A DNA stretch of 8,963 nt from Methanoculleus sp. Its GTDB lineage: Archaea > Halobacteriota > Methanomicrobia > Methanomicrobiales > Methanoculleaceae. Both the position numbers and the translations under genes were made by a program. Of the stretch, positions 5,879-8,963 are shown piece after piece (position 1 is the first letter of the stretch; every line of letters begins with the position of its first letter). The notes beneath the pieces were generated by a model. The model ran no database searches and had not been told where the DNA came from. It saw only the letters and a program-made list of their open reading frames with translations. Location: the NCBI GenBank assembly GCA_023230425.1, contig JALNXI010000076.1, positions 1 through 8,963 of the forward strand. The letters are read 5' to 3'.

Positions 5879-5888
5879 ACTATTAAGG
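5879..5888. promoter_or_regulatory. Candidate bidirectional TATA element between DUF2098 and ycaO
   Basis: TATTAA at 5881-5886, centred at 5883.5, lies exactly midway between the A of ATG 5856 (minus) and the A of ATG 5911 (plus), 27.5 nt from each. That is the normal archaeal TATA-to-start distance, so both genes could be transcribed as leaderless mRNAs from one element (TATTAAGG one way, CCTTAATA the other). The spacing is seen; promoter function is inferred. Confidence 0.5.
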
Positions 5889-5910
5889 TATCACCTCCAA
5901 GGGATCTTGA

Positions 5911-7086
5911 ATGGCAATCACGATTCGCCCGGTAGAGAAACTGTATTTTGACGGAACGCACCGCTCCCGTTCTCCCGAGGAGACCCGTGCCGCCGTAGAG
6001 CCGTTGATGGCAGAGATCGGTGTTACGGAGATCATCGACGTGACCCCTCTCGACCGTCTCGGGATCCCCGTCTTCTCGGCGGTTCGGCCGGGAGCGGCCC
6101 GGGGGGCGGTTCGCGTCCACGCAGGAAAGGGAAAGGAACCCGTCCATGCCCGGGTCTCGGCGATGATGGAGGCGCTCGAGCGTTACTGCGCCGAGTACCG
6201 GCGCGACCGGATGGAGTATGCCACCTACGAGGAGATCGGCCCGGGGCGGGCGGTGCACCCCGAAGACCTGATCCTCCCGCGAAGACTTGAGCAGGGGGAG
6301 AAAGTCCACTGGACGGCGGCGTGGGATATTCTGAACGATGAGGAGGTCTACGTCCCGAGTAACGCCGTCTTCCACCCGTATGACTCGCTCGGCATGACCA
6401 TACCCCTCTTTCGGAGTGACTCGAACGGGCTCGCATCAGGAAACGTCATCGAGGAGGCGATCCTGCACGCCCTCTTCGAGGTGATCGAGCGGGATGCGCT
6501 CAGCCTCGCCGACCAGAAGCGCGACCTCGGGCGCCGCCTCACTATCGGGAGCGACTGCGCTGCCCGACAGGTCCTCGACCGGTTCGAGGAGAACGGTATC
6601 GATATCCACCTCTGGCTGCTCTCCGGGAAGACCGGCATCCCCACCGTCGCTGCCGCTGCGGACGACACCGTCACGAAGGACCCGGCGATGATCGTCATCG
6701 GATCGGGGACGCACACCTCCCCCGAGATCGCGGCGCTCCGTGCCCTGACCGAGGTCGCCCAGAGCCGCGGGAGTTACCTCCAGGGCGGCCGCACCGATCC
6801 CCGGCGGGAGCTGGTCATCAGGAAGGCGGGATACGACCGGCTGAAGCGGATCAACCGGATGTGGTTTGCCGACGGAGAAACCGTCGATATCGGGGATGTT
6901 CCCGACGCGAGCACCCCGCGGTTCGACCTCGACATCCGCCGGGTCCTCGATGAGGTCAGCCCCTACACAGACCGGGTCTGCGTCTGCGACCTCTCAAGGA
7001 CCCCGGTGCCGGTGGTGCGGGTCATCCTCCCCGGGTTCGAGGTCTCCTACATGGACCCGGACCGGCGGCAGGCCACGCAGGAGTGA
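5911..7086 (+). CDS. YcaO protein for McrA glycine thioamidation (methanogenesis marker 1)
   Basis: YcaO-family enzyme that activates a peptide amide with ATP. The methanogen branch (methanogenesis marker protein 1) converts a glycine of McrA, the large subunit of methyl-coenzyme M reductase, to thioglycine. It has 391 residues. The YcaO ATP/Mg motifs are in order: S83-x3-E87-x2-E90-R91 (SAMMEALERY), E190-x2-E193-R194 (FEVIERD), and E281-x2-Q284-x-R286 (TEVAQSR), with GKGKE at 72-76. The C-terminus ends YMDPDRRQATQE and lacks the Pro-rich tail of azoline-forming YcaOs. ATG 5911 follows a weak AGGGATC; the TATA spacing suggests a leaderless message. Some YcaOs need a TfuA partner, and none is seen downstream. 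Substrate assignment rests on family and methanogen context, so the YcaO call is firmer than the McrA role. Confidence 0.92.
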   Translation: MAITIRPVEKLYFDGTHRSRSPEETRAAVEPLMAEIGVTEIIDVTPLDRLGIPVFSAVRPGAARGAVRVHAGKGKEPVHARVSAMMEALERYCAEYRRDRMEYATYEEIGPGRAVHPEDLILPRRLEQGEKVHWTAAWDILNDEEVYVPSNAVFHPYDSLGMTIPLFRSDSNGLASGNVIEEAILHALFEVIERDALSLADQKRDLGRRLTIGSDCAARQVLDRFEENGIDIHLWLLSGKTGIPTVAAAADDTVTKDPAMIVIGSGTHTSPEIAALRALTEVAQSRGSYLQGGRTDPRRELVIRKAGYDRLKRINRMWFADGETVDIGDVPDASTPRFDLDIRRVLDEVSPYTDRVCVCDLSRTPVPVVRVILPGFEVSYMDPDRRQATQE

Positions 7087-7095
7087 CAAGGCCGG

Positions 7096-7110
7096 GGCGG
7101 GGAAGACCTC
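7096..7110. repeat. Short hairpin in the ycaO/HDAC convergent gap
   Basis: GGGGA-AGACC-TCCCC gives a 5-bp stem with a 5-nt loop, 9 nt after the ycaO stop. There is no T run on the plus strand after it. The rest of the 79-nt gap (7087-7165) holds nothing else I recognise. Confidence 0.25.
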
Positions 7111-7165
7111 CCCTCCGCGCCTTGCACCTGCGGTGCTCATGCTCCTGCCCTTCGGCCAGTCGCAC

Positions 7166-8134
7166 TCAGCAGAACCGGACCTTCTTTAAGATGTCGACAA
7201 CCCTCTTCGTGGTTCGGTGCAGGGGGTTCTCTGCAGGCAAAGACCGCTTCCCCGAGAGGGCACGGAATATCGCAGCGATAGCCTTCCCGTGCGACGGGCC
7301 GTAACCCCCCTCGAGGGTCAGGGCGAGAGGGAGGTCCGTGCCGTCGATCAGCATACCGGTGAGCACGCCGTAGTCCTCGGGCTCAAGGTTCATCCGCCCG
7401 TGCGCGTCGTCGGAGAGGGCGTCCTGTCCGGCCGAGACGATCAGGACGTCGGGTCGGAACCGGGCGAGCGCCGGGACGAAGACCTCGCGAAAGACGTAGC
7501 AGTAATCGGCGATGGTGGACCCCGCCGCAAGCGGGGCGTTGAGAGTGTAGCCCCGGCCGGCACCGGTGCCGATTTCATCCACCCACCCGGTCTTCGGGAA
7601 ACTGTCGGCCTCGTGCACCGAGCAGTAGAGCACCCGGTCGCTCCCGTAAAAAGCCGTCTGGGTACCGTTGCCGTGGTGCAGGTCCCAGTCGAGGATCGCC
7701 ACCCGGTCAACCGACAGAAGTGCTTTCGCCGCCGCGACGGCGGCATTATTAAAGATGCAGAACCCCATCGCCCGGTCGGGCTCGGCATGGTGGCCCGGCG
7801 GGCGGACCAGGGCAAACAGGTGCTCGCCGTCGAGCGCCCGCTCCACCGCTGCATAGGTTGATCCGGCTGCATAGGACGCCGCCTCGAACGAGTGGCAGGT
7901 GACGTAGGTATTCGGATCTAAAAAACAGGTTCCTCGTGCTATCTCCTGCACCCACCGGATGTACTGGGGACGGTGGACCCGCTCCAGGTCTCTCTCGGTA
8001 GCCCGAACCGGGGCATGCCACCGTACGTTATCGGGGACCCCGGAGAGGGCCCCCCGTAACCGGGAGCCCGACTCGGGGTGAGCCTCCATATCGTGCCTGG
8101 TAAAGATGTCACCGTAGATGACTGAAGCTCGCAT
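7166..8134 (-). CDS. Histone deacetylase family protein (acetylpolyamine amidohydrolase-like)
   Basis: Zinc-dependent amidohydrolase of the arginase/deacetylase fold, which removes acetyl groups from lysine or polyamine amines. It has 322 residues. The catalytic His pair is H115-H116 in RPPGHHAEPD; GFCIFNN is at 124-130; zinc ligands are D151 and H153 in DWDLHHGNGTQ, and D238 in SAGQDA; the transition-state Tyr is Y278 in EGGYG. All active-site residues are present, so it should be catalytic. The start at 8134 is the only plausible ATG; GAGG abuts it directly, too close for a normal ribosome binding site. The gene follows aglB by 6 nt in the same frame (stop, two codons, ATG), suggesting coupled translation. 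Possible targets are acetylated chromatin proteins, polyamines or small metabolites; the sequence does not decide. Confidence 0.94.
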   Translation of the reverse strand: MRASVIYGDIFTRHDMEAHPESGSRLRGALSGVPDNVRWHAPVRATERDLERVHRPQYIRWVQEIARGTCFLDPNTYVTCHSFEAASYAAGSTYAAVERALDGEHLFALVRPPGHHAEPDRAMGFCIFNNAAVAAAKALLSVDRVAILDWDLHHGNGTQTAFYGSDRVLYCSVHEADSFPKTGWVDEIGTGAGRGYTLNAPLAAGSTIADYCYVFREVFVPALARFRPDVLIVSAGQDALSDDAHGRMNLEPEDYGVLTGMLIDGTDLPLALTLEGGYGPSHGKAIAAIFRALSGKRSLPAENPLHRTTKRVVDILKKVRFC

Positions 8135-8140
8135 CCTCGT

Positions 8141-8963
8141 TTAACTGATGGTGCGCCCCTGCTGGATATCTTCTTCGGTGACATCAAACGTCTGCCCGGT
8201 GCCCACGATCCGGTACGGTCCCGTCGTCTTCACCTCGCCCGACCATCCGGACGTCGCATACGGGACGGTGAACGTACCGTTCACGCTCTCCTGCCGGTAA
8301 ATGAACGCCCGGCCGGCGTTCGTCGTGACCGGCACCTCGATGATCCCGTCGCCCTTGATGCGGGCTCCCGGGACATACTCGAATATCTTGACGAATTTCA
8401 GGTCAGGCCCGTTCGCGCCGGTGTTGCTGAAGACGTTTCTGGGCGTCTCGTGGACGAGCCGGTAGTGCTGGAGCGCCGGCACCCGCTCGACCGGCTGGAG
8501 GATCGAGTCTCCCCGGTACTGGTAGTACATGTTCAGGAGCGTCGCGCCTGACCCCGCCGGCGCGCTCTTGTTGTAGGCCTCCACCGCCACCGCCGCGGCG
8601 GTGGCGTTCATCTGCTCGGTGCGCGTGATGACCGGGAGGGAGGTGTTCGCCGTGCCCGCGTCACGGTACTCGGCATAGATCACCTGGGATGTCGGGTCGG
8701 TCATGGACCCGTCGAAGTTATGGAGACGGGAGACCATCGTCAGGTAGTACTGCTGGTTGTAGAACGGTACCGCCTGGTAACTCGTCGATCCCGCGCTCAC
8801 GGGGAGGAGGAACTCCGGCTCAAACCGAGCCTTCCCCACATCCGGATCGGCCCACGTCGCCGGCGCGTGGAACTTCCCGGTATCGAGTTGGAAATCGGTG
8901 ACGACATAGCGGGTGCCGATGTTGTCGAGGATCCGGTTTGCCTTCTCCTCGGAGGTCGAGACG
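8141..8963 (-). CDS. aglB: AglB/STT3 oligosaccharyltransferase, C-terminal part (5' end cut by window edge)
   Basis: Archaeal N-glycosylation enzyme that transfers a lipid-linked glycan to Asn of secreted and S-layer proteins on the outer face of the membrane. Only the last 273 residues are visible, all from the extracellular domain after the membrane region. The segment begins near EEKANRILDNIGTRYVVTD, the typical AglB region with the nucleotide-sugar-like fold, then shows a long loop-rich stretch with YYLTMVSRLHNFDG, and ends with FVKIFEYVPGARIKG and a Thr/Gly-rich beta domain (about 190-273). The catalytic WWDYG motif and the transmembrane helices must lie beyond 8963. The TAA stop at 8141 is 6 nt before the deacetylase start. 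The family is well supported by these blocks; the exact paralogue type cannot be judged from a fragment. Confidence 0.82.
   Translation of the reverse strand, partial: VSTSEEKANRILDNIGTRYVVTDFQLDTGKFHAPATWADPDVGKARFEPEFLLPVSAGSTSYQAVPFYNQQYYLTMVSRLHNFDGSMTDPTSQVIYAEYRDAGTANTSLPVITRTEQMNATAAAVAVEAYNKSAPAGSGATLLNMYYQYRGDSILQPVERVPALQHYRLVHETPRNVFSNTGANGPDLKFVKIFEYVPGARIKGDGIIEVPVTTNAGRAFIYRQESVNGTFTVPYATSGWSGEVKTTGPYRIVGTGQTFDVTEEDIQQGRTIS

Noticed and set aside
5857..6375. Upstream extension of the DUF2098 frame, giving a 269-residue protein
   Set aside because: The extension is antisense to the ycaO 5' end and looks like a shadow translation; only residues from 5856 (or 5871) onward match the family.
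7166..8134. Deacetylase possibly inactive because AGQDA replaces the more usual AGFDA
   Set aside because: The zinc ligand Asp (D238) is kept and the change affects only the preceding residue; all other catalytic residues are present.
1..8963. Search for mobile elements, defence islands, CRISPR repeats and tRNA genes
   Set aside because: No transposase, integrase, Cas or toxin-antitoxin pair, no periodic repeats and no tRNA-like cloverleaf were seen; the window is housekeeping and methanogenesis-related chromosome.

Overview
The window is a piece of a GC-rich euryarchaeal chromosome, most likely a methanogen of the Methanomicrobiales (Methanoculleus-like). The call rests on archaeal-type genes (Kae1-Bud32 fusion, S24e, S27ae, Rpo7, Spt4, aIF2 gamma, NikR, AglB), TATA-box promoters, GGAGGT-type ribosome binding sites, and a YcaO protein of the methanogenesis-marker-1 type. 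The genus is an inference from protein flavour and base composition only.

Positions 1-4897 (minus strand) hold the conserved archaeal information-processing supercluster. Read in the direction of transcription it is aIF2 gamma, a PIN-domain (Fcf1/Utp24-like) nuclease, Rpo7 (RpoE1), Spt4 (RpoE2), a DUF359 GTP-dependent dephospho-CoA kinase, ribosomal proteins S24e and S27ae, and a Kae1-Bud32 fusion cut by the left window edge. The first five genes overlap or nearly abut (GTGA, TAATG and TGATG junctions). A good TATA box sits just ahead of rps24e, so the last three genes probably also have their own promoter. A GC palindrome followed by five T lies between rps27ae and kae1-bud32.

Positions 4898-5107 are a divergent intergenic region. 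It holds the aIF2 gamma promoter, an inverted-repeat array of GTATGC/GCATAC-like half-sites, and the promoter of a plus-strand nikR gene whose nickel-ligand residues are all present.

Positions 5566-7086 hold a divergent pair: a minus-strand DUF2098 gene and a plus-strand YcaO gene. YcaO is the likely enzyme that thioamidates the McrA glycine. The two start codons are 54 nt apart, and a single TATA-like element lies exactly midway, 27.5 nt from each, which suggests a bidirectional leaderless promoter. NikR, DUF2098 and YcaO together suggest a small neighbourhood around methyl-coenzyme M reductase, a nickel (F430) enzyme. This link is inference.

Positions 7166-8963 (minus strand) hold an apparent two-gene unit: the C-terminal part of an AglB/STT3 oligosaccharyltransferase (cut by the right edge), followed 6 nt later by an HDAC-family deacetylase that converges on ycaO. 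I see no tRNA, rRNA, CRISPR array, insertion sequence or prophage, and no gene-free stretch over 300 bases. The most unusual signals are regulatory: the nikR operator-like array, the symmetric ycaO/DUF2098 promoter, and a 9-nt perfect Shine-Dalgarno that serves an 11-codon mini-ORF instead of the obvious DUF2098 start.
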